Source: CAYSLA01 sp964431685
GTDB taxonomy: Bacteria > Armatimonadota > UBA5829
DNA length: 16,257 nt
Assembly: GCA_964431685.1 (NCBI GenBank)
Contig: CAYSLA010000071.1
Location: forward strand, 1-16,257
Direction: 5' to 3'
In this document: piece by piece, positions 1 to 6,522 of the stretch
Position numbering within the stretch: position 1 is the stretch's first letter
Layout of the letters: each line of letters opens with the position of its first letter
Notes under the pieces: generated by a model
The model's input: the letters and a program-made list of their open reading frames with translations, nothing else
What the model was told of the DNA's origin: nothing
Databases searched by the model: none
Position numbers and translations under genes: made by a program

Positions 1-13
1 GCGTAACATTCAG

Positions 14-1495
14 TTGAGCCACCGCCAACTTTCAACTATGGCTGGGACAGGCTCCAACGCACGTTGCCTGGGAGTCAACGGTCACAAGCAGGTGCGGACG
101 CCAAACCTGGACCAGATGGCCAGTGAGGGGGTCAACTTCACCCACGCTTTCGTGCAGAATCCGATATGTACTCCCAGCCGCATGTGCTACCTGACAGGAG
201 AATACGTCCACAATCACGGTCAGTACGGCCTCGAGGTTGACACCAGCCCTGGCTGCCTTCCGGCGGATCTACCGTCGTTTATCAGCACTTTCAAGCACAA
301 TGGCTATGCGACAGGGATCGTCGGGCATACTCACGTCAAGGAAAGCTGGCTGAAACCTCATTGCGACATGTACAGAGATATGTACAGCGACACGGACGAC
401 TGCTACGATTCGTACCTCAGCGGCAAGGGTCTGCTGTCTCTCAGGGATGACGTTGGCTGGGATGGTCACGAGCAAACCTTCGATTCGTGCGTGTCCAGGC
501 TATCCTTCGAGGATTCCTGTGAAGGATACTGTCTTCAGAGCTTCTGCGAGTTTCTTGAAGGCGTCCCAGCGGATCAGCCGTTTGTATTTCAGATCGATCC
601 GCTACATCCGCACGAGGATTGGATACCTGTCAAGGAATTCTGGGATATGTACGAAGGCCTGGAGTTAGAGCTGCCGCCGAGCGCTGATGAAGACTTGTCC
701 GGCAAGCCGGCAACTCAGAGACTCTTGAAAGAACGACAACTAGACTACCCGTGGTTGTTTGAGCCCAAGACATACGAAGCTGGGCGGCTCCGCAAGCTCA
801 GAGGCTACTATGGCTGCATCTCGCAGGTTGACCACATGGTTGGCCTTGCCCGGCAGAGACTTCGAGAAAGGGGACTCGATAGAAACACGATCGTCGTCTA
901 CTGCACCGACCACGGGGACTTCGCCTTGGAGCACGGCTTCCTTGAGAAGGCTCCAGGGATAAGCTATGATGCCATCCTGCGCACGCCGTTTATCTGGTGC
1001 TGGCCCGACGGGCAGTTCAACACGGCAAGCAGCGTATCAGAACTGGTCGAAAGCGTAGACCTGTTCCCCACGGTCTGTTCGCTCGCTGGAATCGATCCGC
1101 CGGATACTATCGACGGTCGCGACCTCGCCCCTATGCTGAGAGGCGACTGCTCCCCGGTAAGGGACTTTGTGGTTGCGGAGTTCCCTCTGAGCCGCACGAT
1201 TCGTACAAAGGAATGGAAACTCTGTCACCGGCCCAGAGGCGTGTCCAAAGAAATGGATGACGCGGGCGAGCTGTACAATGTGCTGGATGACCCCTGGGAG
1301 ATGAGCAACCTGTACAATGACCCGAGATTCCGCGATACCCGCGAGGATCTTCGCAGGACCTTGTTCGAGTGGACTCAGATCACCTCCCGCTATGGCAACG
1401 TGTGGCCAAATGTCCCTGCCGGTCAAGACGGGCGCACGACTCCGGACGGACTTGCGGAGATGGCTGCCCGGGAAAGCGGATATGTGTACTTGTAG
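14..1495 (+). CDS. Sulfatase family protein (N-terminus abnormal or incomplete)
   Basis: Type I sulfatase/alkaline phosphatase superfamily enzyme expected to hydrolyse sulfate esters. Seen, numbering from the TTG at 14: formylglycine motif C-T-P-S-R (residues 52-56), the LTGEY..HNHG stretch after it, the metal-site DHGD (299-302) followed by EHG and EK, a YDAILRTPFIW segment (318-328), and the family-typical C-terminal RTKEWKL and ELYNVLDDPWEMSNL. Length (493 aa) is normal. Odd: the usual N-terminal strand with the metal-binding Asp pair (I-x-x-T-D-D/Q-Q-R) just before CLGVNG is not visible; residues 1-17 look unrelated. The frame is open to the window edge, so the start may lie upstream, or the N-terminus may be frameshifted. 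No Shine-Dalgarno supports TTG 14 or ATG 38. No signal peptide is visible. The next gene lies 71 bp downstream on the same strand, so co-transcription is likely. Substrate unknown; the family call is secure but activity is uncertain. Confidence 0.83.
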   Translation: MSHRQLSTMAGTGSNARCLGVNGHKQVRTPNLDQMASEGVNFTHAFVQNPICTPSRMCYLTGEYVHNHGQYGLEVDTSPGCLPADLPSFISTFKHNGYATGIVGHTHVKESWLKPHCDMYRDMYSDTDDCYDSYLSGKGLLSLRDDVGWDGHEQTFDSCVSRLSFEDSCEGYCLQSFCEFLEGVPADQPFVFQIDPLHPHEDWIPVKEFWDMYEGLELELPPSADEDLSGKPATQRLLKERQLDYPWLFEPKTYEAGRLRKLRGYYGCISQVDHMVGLARQRLRERGLDRNTIVVYCTDHGDFALEHGFLEKAPGISYDAILRTPFIWCWPDGQFNTASSVSELVESVDLFPTVCSLAGIDPPDTIDGRDLAPMLRGDCSPVRDFVVAEFPLSRTIRTKEWKLCHRPRGVSKEMDDAGELYNVLDDPWEMSNLYNDPRFRDTREDLRRTLFEWTQITSRYGNVWPNVPAGQDGRTTPDGLAEMAARESGYVYL

Positions 1496-1566
1496 CTCTT
1501 CTTGCCCACGAATAATGGCATCGTCTGGCTCACATATAACTGATACTGTAACTATAGGAGTGTCTC

Positions 1567-3117
1567 ATGTTTCACACTGGTTTCCTGCCGCACTCTGCGG
1601 CGCGTTCGTTAGGCGTGCTTCTGTTGACCTGGCTGCTGGCTCAGATGGGCACATTGCCGTGCCAAGCGGCGACAATGACTCATGGTCGTGACACGGGGAT
1701 AGTCCGTGGCGTGAAGTTCGTGTCTGCCGGAGGGGGAAACGGCAATATGTCGAATCCCGAACACGCGATTGACAGCGACGCGAAGACCGCGTTTTCATTC
1801 GAACTACCGAACGCTGACGTATGGATGATCGTTGACCTGGGCGATGCGTATGCGATAGACGCGATCCGTGTTACCAATGGTCAGAAGAACATGGTGATAT
1901 GGCTTGATGAGGTTTGGGTTGCTCCGGACAAGGAGCACTTCAGGCCGGTGCTCGGCCGCAGAATCAACCTGCCGACGTGGCGTGCCGGCGACACGGAGAT
2001 GGTCTCCCTGGTCCCGTCAGTTGCGAGGTACGTAAAGATCGCTTTTCGCGGAGGGGGTTCTCAGGGCGAGATCAGCGAGATAGCTTTCGAGGCGCGCAAG
2101 AACTATCCTGAGAGGCACCTGATGTGCTGGGCCGGAGACATCGAAAGAGACTATCTGCGCAAGCTGGACTACCTGGCCAACGACCTTGGCGCGACCGACC
2201 TCTGGCTGGACTACATCGCGACAGCTTTCCCTCAGACCAACAACAACTCAGGCTTTGAGACATGGGAGCAGACCGGTGCACTCAAAGCGTTCAAGAAGCG
2301 CGGCCTGCGGTACTGGCTCTCCGAGCACGAAGCGTTTACCACAATGATCGGCACACCTGACGCCCTGCGTGACGATCTCGCGTGGGAGACGACTCTGCGG
2401 CAGATGCGCAAGATCTATGCAAAGGCGTATAGTCTCGGCTTCCGGGGGCTGGTCTACGACGCCGAAGACTATACTCACGTGCCCGATGCCATAAAGCAGC
2501 AGTATGCCGATTTCGCCGACCACGTCACTCCGTTTTCGTTCTTTGAGGAGTTCGGGTATGGCGGCTACTACTATCAGCGCGGGCTGCAGGTGGGTCGGGT
2601 GATAAAGGAAAGCAAGCTTGGTACGCTGATTCAGGTCTACGAAGCCAGAATGTATGCGGGTAAGCCCGGATGCAGGGACGGAAACTACTGGTGGCTCAAA
2701 GGAATCCACGACGCGGGCGTAGAGATATGGGTCGCCACCGAGAAGACCTATGGCGCGGGCAATCGTGAGATTCCGCCAATCGACAGCCCGGAACACCTGC
2801 ACTACTGGTTTGTGCGATTGCCGCAGTTTATGATTGAGGCTCACGAGGCTTTCCCGTTCGCGGCAAGGATACTGCCGGGGTTCCATCCGTGGAATACTCG
2901 CACGAAGGCCCCAAACTACCTGCCCAGGTACTTTGACGAACAGTTGAGTCTGGCACGCAACTGCACCGAGGCTTACTGGATATACACGGAAGGCACCAGC
3001 AACGCGGGCGATCCGCGCGACGTGCTGAGTCGTGAGATATGCACAGAGCACGGAGTCACGCCGGAACAGTATCTGGAAGTCCTGTCGAGACATCCGACGT
3101 CACGCAAGAATTACTAA
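1567..3117 (+). CDS. Secreted F5/8-type C (discoidin) domain protein with probable TIM-barrel-like domain
   Basis: Exported protein of 516 aa. The start ATG has AGGAG (1556-1560) six bases upstream. Residues 1-35 form a signal peptide (hydrophobic GVLLLTWLLAQM core, cleavage likely near CQAA). Residues about 50-177 look like a coagulation-factor 5/8 type C carbohydrate-binding module: HAIDSDAKTAF, WMIVDLGDAYAIDAIRV, RYVKIAF and the closing EISEIAFEA. Residues about 183-510 form a larger domain with alternating strands and helices and an acidic cluster Y-D-A-E-D-Y (297-302) at the end of a predicted strand, as in many glycoside hydrolase barrels; an aromatic-rich stretch follows (325-336). I cannot assign this domain to a named family. 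Together with the sulfatase upstream it suggests attack on a sulfated extracellular glycan, which is inference. The secretion and discoidin calls are good; the enzymatic role is a guess. Confidence 0.8.
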   Translation: MFHTGFLPHSAARSLGVLLLTWLLAQMGTLPCQAATMTHGRDTGIVRGVKFVSAGGGNGNMSNPEHAIDSDAKTAFSFELPNADVWMIVDLGDAYAIDAIRVTNGQKNMVIWLDEVWVAPDKEHFRPVLGRRINLPTWRAGDTEMVSLVPSVARYVKIAFRGGGSQGEISEIAFEARKNYPERHLMCWAGDIERDYLRKLDYLANDLGATDLWLDYIATAFPQTNNNSGFETWEQTGALKAFKKRGLRYWLSEHEAFTTMIGTPDALRDDLAWETTLRQMRKIYAKAYSLGFRGLVYDAEDYTHVPDAIKQQYADFADHVTPFSFFEEFGYGGYYYQRGLQVGRVIKESKLGTLIQVYEARMYAGKPGCRDGNYWWLKGIHDAGVEIWVATEKTYGAGNREIPPIDSPEHLHYWFVRLPQFMIEAHEAFPFAARILPGFHPWNTRTKAPNYLPRYFDEQLSLARNCTEAYWIYTEGTSNAGDPRDVLSREICTEHGVTPEQYLEVLSRHPTSRKNY

Positions 3118-3132
3118 GCGTGAGACGATTGA

Positions 3133-3169
3133 AGTGGTACGTCGGCTGCCTTGTTCCCGACGTACCACT
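3133..3169 (+). terminator. Perfect 13-bp stem hairpin downstream of the discoidin gene, no T tract
   Basis: AGTGGTACGTCGG (3133-3145) pairs perfectly with 3157-3169 around an 11-nt loop. It starts 16 bases after the stop at 3117. No run of T follows on either strand, so it is either an atypical terminator or a 3'-end stabilising hairpin. Confidence 0.5.
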
Positions 3170-3219
3170 CACTAATGCGCTCAGAAACGCACCCCAATGC
3201 CGATCTTCTATGCCTGCGT

Positions 3220-3248
3220 TTGCATATACTTTAGAAATGGCGTATACT
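3220..3248 (+). promoter_or_regulatory. Putative sigma70 promoter for the RNA-binding protein
   Basis: TTGCAT (3220-3225), 17-bp spacer, TATACT (3243-3248). A second TATACT lies at 3225-3230. Transcription from here would give a leader of about 150 nt before the ATG at 3405. A long leader is common for cold-regulated RNA-binding protein genes, but I see no defined motif in it. Confidence 0.45.
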
Positions 3249-3404
3249 AACTGGCAGTGATTATCAACGTTCAGCACCGGTTCGCTTTCGTCAGACCACG
3301 TGGATTGTTACTATCTTCTGCGAGTGATCGAATTCCCGGCTAGTGGCAATAGTGCCTCTTGCTTCCGTTGCAAATCTCAATACGATCCGAAGGATGGCAC
3401 TAAG

Positions 3405-3734
3405 ATGGCCAACAAATCACTTTACGTAGGCAATATGTCCTACAACACTACAGAGTCCGATCTCCGCTCACTGTTCGAGCCTTATGGCCCGATCGCTGAA
3501 GTAAGAGTCATCGGCGACAAGGGATTCGCGTTTGTCGAGATCCCTGAGGAGAACATGGCGGCGGCTATCGACGCAGCCAACGGCAAGGAATTCGGCGGAA
3601 GAACCTTGACAGTCAACGAAGCCAGACCGAAGACCGAGCGCAGCGGCGGCGGTGGCTACGGCGGTGGTAATCGCGGCGGTGGCGGCGGCTACGGCGGCGG
3701 TAATCGCGGCGGTGGCGGCGGCGGTCGCTGGTAA
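3405..3734 (+). CDS. Small glycine-rich RRM RNA-binding protein
   Basis: 109 aa. A single RRM fills residues 5-75, with RNP2 LYVGNM (6-11) and RNP1 KGFAFVEI (39-46), followed by a glycine-rich tail with two copies of GGGGYGGGNR (81-90 and 92-101) ending GGRW. This is the architecture of bacterial, notably cyanobacterial, Rbp proteins: single-stranded RNA binding in the cytoplasm, often cold-induced. The frame stays open upstream to TTG 3300, but ATG 3405 is chosen because MANKSLYVGN is the typical family N-terminus and AAGGA (3390-3394) lies 10 bases before it. The tail is encoded by two near-identical 33-bp DNA units, so its length may vary by slippage. A terminator follows, so the gene is probably monocistronic. 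Confidence 0.92.
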   Translation: MANKSLYVGNMSYNTTESDLRSLFEPYGPIAEVRVIGDKGFAFVEIPEENMAAAIDAANGKEFGGRTLTVNEARPKTERSGGGGYGGGNRGGGGGYGGGNRGGGGGGRW

Positions 3735-3755
3735 GACTTCCCGCTAGCTAGAAAC

Positions 3756-3798
3756 CTAAGGGCACCCGGTGCATTGCATCGGGTGCCCTTAGCACTTT
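3756..3798 (+). terminator. Rho-independent terminator after the RRM gene
   Basis: CTAAGGGCACCCG (3756-3768) pairs perfectly over 13 bp with 3780-3792; 11-nt loop; TTTT at 3795-3798. It lies between the convergent RRM and oxidoreductase genes, only 6 bases from the latter's stop codon, so it may serve both directions, although no good T run follows on the minus strand. Confidence 0.88.
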
Positions 3799-3804
3799 TC
3801 GGCT

Positions 3805-5706
3805 CTATACATCCGAGTTAAGTACCCAATGTAAGTCGTGGTCATATAGAGTGGCTTCTGTCGGGCGACCGTCGTCGGTCCAGCCCATCATGCGGTAGTA
3901 CGTGACTATCCCCTTCTGAAATGCCTCTTTATCTATCACGTCGCCCTTGCGCGGTCCCGTGGATATCTGTTCAGTGAAGAACCGTTCAGGGAGCGTGTCA
4001 TCGGCGGCGGTTAGTCCTTCGCGCAAGTTATACCACCGCATCAGGTGGTTGCGCCTTTCGCCTATGCGCATTATCTCGTAGTCGCTGGTTATCCAACCGG
4101 TTGAAGCGGCGAGCATCGCGCTCATCTGGGGTAGCGCCAGTATGCGCGTGGGCGCTATGGCAAAGATGCACATGTCCATTGCGTCGGCAGCCGACCAAAG
4201 GTTGTTCAAGGCCTTGTAGTAGCGCACTTTGTCGGGGCCGATATATCCCATCGGAATTCTTCGCGTGACGCCGATGGTGCGCGAGAGGTTGAGTGAATGG
4301 TCCCAGCCTGCTTCGGTGTCAAAGTCCCAATCGTGCTCGCATATATCGTAGCGCGGCCCGATGGGAGCCACGGCATACCCCATGCCAAGATTGGTCTGGC
4401 TGCGCGGCTCAAAACAGACCATCTCCAAGCCCTTGACGTGCATTGCATATCGCTCTGACCCTCTGCCGATGCGCTCCGCCGCCCGTTTGGTTCCCTCGGC
4501 CAGCCAATCTCCGAGTCCTTTTCTATGTACGATATCCATCATCAGGCTTTCGGCTCCGCCGGTATCACCGAAACGCACCGGACGGCCGTCCGACTCGGAC
4601 AGTATGCCCTTTTCAAACAGCTCCATGGCAAAGGATATCGTGAATCCAAGTGAAGTGGGGTCCAGGCCGTACTGGTTGGCCAGATTGTTCGCACGCAAAA
4701 CCCAATCGAGGTCTACGATGCCGATGTTGGGCCCCATCGCGCCCGTGACCTCCTGATGGATTCCGCTGGCGCGCGAGTCAAGATCGTTGGCATCGAGAGC
4801 GTGCACATACTTTATGCAGTTGTTGGGGCACCCCGTGCAGCAGGCAGTGCCCCGGTGGCGTCCCAGGAACTCTTCCGTCTTGAAGTTCTCAATCCCTGCA
4901 ATGGTTGATGTGGAGTAATTGTTGACGTCAAGCGCGGCGTCCAGGCCGTGCAGATAGAGCCAGCACGAGAATCCTGGCGGATCCTTCTGCCAACTGCTCA
5001 GTTGATTGGAGCCTATGCGTTGTTCAAAAGAGGCGGTAAGTGCCTCCATAGCAGACTCATCAGCCGGGGCAGGGCGTGTGTGCCCGCGCAGCACGACGGC
5101 CTTGATTCCTTTCGAACCCATTACGGCACCCATTCCCATACGCGCCGCCTGGTAGGTTCTCTCCGAAACGATGGACGCAAAGCGCACGAGATTCTCGCCA
5201 GCCGGACCGATTGCTGCGACGTGTATGCCGTCACCGAACTGCTCTTCAAGGTGGTCGGTGGCTTGACCCACGGTAAGCCCCCAGATGTCATCAGCCGGAA
5301 CAAAACTCACGCTCTCGTCTTCTACAACCAAGGCTACTGGCTCCGGCGATTTGCCCGTGATGACGATGGCATCTGCCCCGCACGTCTTCAGCGCAACCCC
5401 CCAGGGCCCCTCGCACCGCGTCTCACCGACGCCGCCGGTGAGAGGGCTCTTAGCGGCTACCGTAAAGCGAGGCAGTCCTGCCGCCGGATGCCCGGCAACC
5501 ACAGATGAAGTGAATATCAGAAGATTCTCAGGCCCAAGCGGATCGATGCCTGGCGCAGTCTTCTCCAGCAGCAACTGCGTGGCAAGCAATCCGCCCCCCA
5601 CGTACTGCCGGAAGAACTCCTCCGGCCTCCGCTCATACTCAAAAGACCGGGCTGTCAGATCGATCCACAGTATCCTGCCCCAGTATCCTCTTGTGGTTGT
5701 GTCCAT
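3805..5706 (-). CDS. Aldehyde:ferredoxin oxidoreductase family tungsten enzyme
   Basis: Cytoplasmic tungstopterin enzyme family that oxidises aldehydes to acids, or the reverse, with ferredoxin as electron carrier. 633 aa, about the family norm. Start ATG 5706 is preferred to the adjacent TTG 5709 because GGAGAGG (5714-5720) sits 7 bases before ATG but only 4 before TTG. Seen, numbering from ATG: N-terminal GRILWIDLTA and YVGGG; the AGLPRFTVAAKSPLTGG segment; the pterin-binding GMGAVMGSKGIKAVV stretch (about 191-205); the [4Fe-4S] motif C290-x2-C293-x3-C297 with the fourth Cys at 513 in AADAMDMCIF; and E319 just after the cluster. An extra Cys precedes C290. No ferredoxin, MoaD-like or pterin-synthesis partner lies in the window. 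The exact aldehyde or other substrate cannot be read from sequence. It is convergent with the RRM gene and divergent from the repeat-rich region, so probably monocistronic. Confidence 0.93.
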   Translation of the reverse strand: MDTTTRGYWGRILWIDLTARSFEYERRPEEFFRQYVGGGLLATQLLLEKTAPGIDPLGPENLLIFTSSVVAGHPAAGLPRFTVAAKSPLTGGVGETRCEGPWGVALKTCGADAIVITGKSPEPVALVVEDESVSFVPADDIWGLTVGQATDHLEEQFGDGIHVAAIGPAGENLVRFASIVSERTYQAARMGMGAVMGSKGIKAVVLRGHTRPAPADESAMEALTASFEQRIGSNQLSSWQKDPPGFSCWLYLHGLDAALDVNNYSTSTIAGIENFKTEEFLGRHRGTACCTGCPNNCIKYVHALDANDLDSRASGIHQEVTGAMGPNIGIVDLDWVLRANNLANQYGLDPTSLGFTISFAMELFEKGILSESDGRPVRFGDTGGAESLMMDIVHRKGLGDWLAEGTKRAAERIGRGSERYAMHVKGLEMVCFEPRSQTNLGMGYAVAPIGPRYDICEHDWDFDTEAGWDHSLNLSRTIGVTRRIPMGYIGPDKVRYYKALNNLWSAADAMDMCIFAIAPTRILALPQMSAMLAASTGWITSDYEIMRIGERRNHLMRWYNLREGLTAADDTLPERFFTEQISTGPRKGDVIDKEAFQKGIVTYYRMMGWTDDGRPTEATLYDHDLHWVLNSDV

Positions 5707-5749
5707 CAATACACCTCTCCTCGAAGTGAGTTACTCACATGGCGCCCGT

Positions 5750-5810
5750 TGTTTCGGGATTTTGAGCTCATCAAACCTGGCGGTCTGGTGCGATCCGAAA
5801 TCCCGAAACA
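5750..5810 (+). repeat. 61-bp near-palindromic hairpin repeat, copy 1
   Basis: Perfect 13-bp terminal inverted repeats TGTTTCGGGATTT / AAATCCCGAAACA. The interior is also largely self-complementary, with a few mismatches, T-G pairs and a one-base bulge, around a TGGC loop, so nearly the whole element folds as one hairpin. It is identical over 65 bp (5748-5812) to copy 2 (9770-9834) in the same orientation. It is noncoding, although open frames cross it. Confidence 0.9.
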
Positions 5811-5894
5811 TCAACAAAGCCACAGACTTCGCGTTTCCACTACCTGTTCCGTTACTCCCATTCCATTCGAGTGGATTGCGCCGAGCTCATCCAT

Positions 5895-5903
5895 ATTATA
5901 TCA
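5895..5903 (-). promoter_or_regulatory. Putative extended -10 promoter for the oxidoreductase gene
   Basis: The minus strand reads TGATATAAT, a perfect TGnTATAAT extended -10. There is no convincing -35, as is usual for extended -10 promoters. The transcript would start near 5888 and carry the 61-nt hairpin repeat (5750-5810) in a leader of about 180 nt. Confidence 0.4.
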
Positions 5904-5926
5904 CAGTGGCGCTGCGTTTATGCGGG

Positions 5927-6050
5927 GTAAGAGCTCAGACTATGTGAGAAACCACGTCATCCTGAACTTGGTTCAGGACCCATCCCTTCTCCGGATGGGT
6001 GCCGGATCGAGTCCGGCATGACGTATTACTCAGTGAGACTGAGCTCTTAC
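5927..6050 (+). mobile_element. MITE-like 124-bp inverted-repeat element with 8-bp flanking repeat
   Basis: Terminal inverted repeats GTAAGAGCTCAG (5927-5938) and CTGAGCTCTTAC (6039-6050) match perfectly over 12 bp. The element is flanked exactly by TATGCGGG at 5919-5926 and 6051-6058, as expected of an 8-bp target-site duplication. It has no coding capacity. Inside is a self-paired core (5954-6024). The transposase that would move it is not in the window. Alternative: the flanking 8-mer is part of a tandemly repeated unit, because a diverged related element follows directly. Confidence 0.65.
5954..6024 (+). repeat. Four-way-junction (cloverleaf-like) palindromic core
   Basis: Four stems join with no unpaired bases between them: closing stem ACGTCAT (5954-5960)/ATGACGT (6018-6024); hairpin CCTGAAC-TTG-GTTCAGG (5961-5977); hairpin ACCCATCC/GGATGGGT (5978-6000, 7-nt loop); hairpin GCCGGA/TCCGGC (6001-6017, 5-nt loop). 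This is seen directly. It resembles extragenic palindromic repeats beginning CGTCATCCTGAAC that occur in many bacterial genomes. It is not a tRNA. Confidence 0.8.
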
Positions 6051-6061
6051 TATGCGGGATG

Positions 6062-6184
6062 GCAAAAGTTCACAATCCGTGATCACTACGTCATCCCGGA
6101 GCTGAGCCAGCACCTACGAGGAATGGATGAGTGCTCAAACCACTTCGGCGTGACGTGAGATTCCCACGGACTCTGAACTCTTAC
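6062..6184 (+). repeat. Diverged second copy of the 124-bp element
   Basis: The left arm GCAAAAGTTCACA (6062-6074) pairs imperfectly with CTCTGAACTCTTAC (6171-6184), and a closing stem ACGTCA (6088-6093)/TGACGT (6151-6156) sits at the same relative place as in the first copy. Where the first copy has GAGCTCAG in its arms, this one has GTTCA/TGAAC, changed on both sides. The inner hairpins are largely lost, apart from AGCAC (6108-6112)/GTGCT (6131-6135). Confidence 0.55.
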
Positions 6185-6199
6185 TCGTAATGTTGACCT

Positions 6200-6246
6200 C
6201 ACGATACCTGACATTTTGGTTCAATCCGAAATCGCGGGACATCAAC
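6200..6246 (+). repeat. Degenerate half-copy of the 61-bp hairpin repeat
   Basis: TCAATCCGAAATCGCGGG and the following ACATCAAC match the right half of the 61-bp repeat and its flank (GCGATCCGAAATCCCGAA, ACATCAAC) with few changes. The left half is not recognisable. The remaining sequence from here to the promoter at 6359 shows nothing I can identify. Confidence 0.45.
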
Positions 6247-6358
6247 AGTATGTGATGTAGATCCCAAAGTCCCTTCGATCGTGTTCGGACAATTGCCAGT
6301 TCTGTTGCCGGATTACGCTCAGTCGTCCGGTTCTACGAAAATATATCCAAAATACCTC

Positions 6359-6389
6359 TTGACAAATTCGAATGGGGGGGGGGTACACT
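6359..6389 (+). promoter_or_regulatory. Promoter with a G10 tract in the spacer (possible phase-variable switch)
   Basis: Perfect -35 TTGACA (6359-6364) and -10-like TACACT (6384-6389), separated by 19 bp, of which the last ten (6374-6383) are all G. Nineteen bp is longer than the 17-bp optimum, so gain or loss of one or two G by slippage would change promoter strength. The meningococcal porA promoter works this way. The predicted start near 6396 leaves a leader of about 127 nt before the lipoprotein gene. Confidence 0.6.
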
Positions 6390-6522
6390 AACAATAAGTC
6401 CTACAAGTGACGGAAGCTCCTATCGGGCTAGCCATGGTAAATGCCCAGAAAGTCACGGGTCGGCTTGAAGTGCGCGTTTCAACAATGCGTCAGACTTCAT
6501 ATAGAGCCGAAGGAGGGGAATG

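Noticed and set aside
2248..3093. Minus-strand open frame of 281 codons
   Set aside because: Antisense shadow of the discoidin protein gene; no Shine-Dalgarno or family features.
3640..3723. Regularly repeated GC-rich units, CRISPR-like at first sight
   Set aside because: Only two 33-bp units, in frame, encoding the Gly-rich tail of the RRM protein; there are no spacers.
5954..6024. Cloverleaf of 71 bases resembling a tRNA
   Set aside because: There is no acceptor-end pattern, no D-loop GG, no T-loop GTTC-R-A, no 7-base anticodon loop, and the stems abut without the junction bases a tRNA needs. It is better read as the core of a palindromic repeat.
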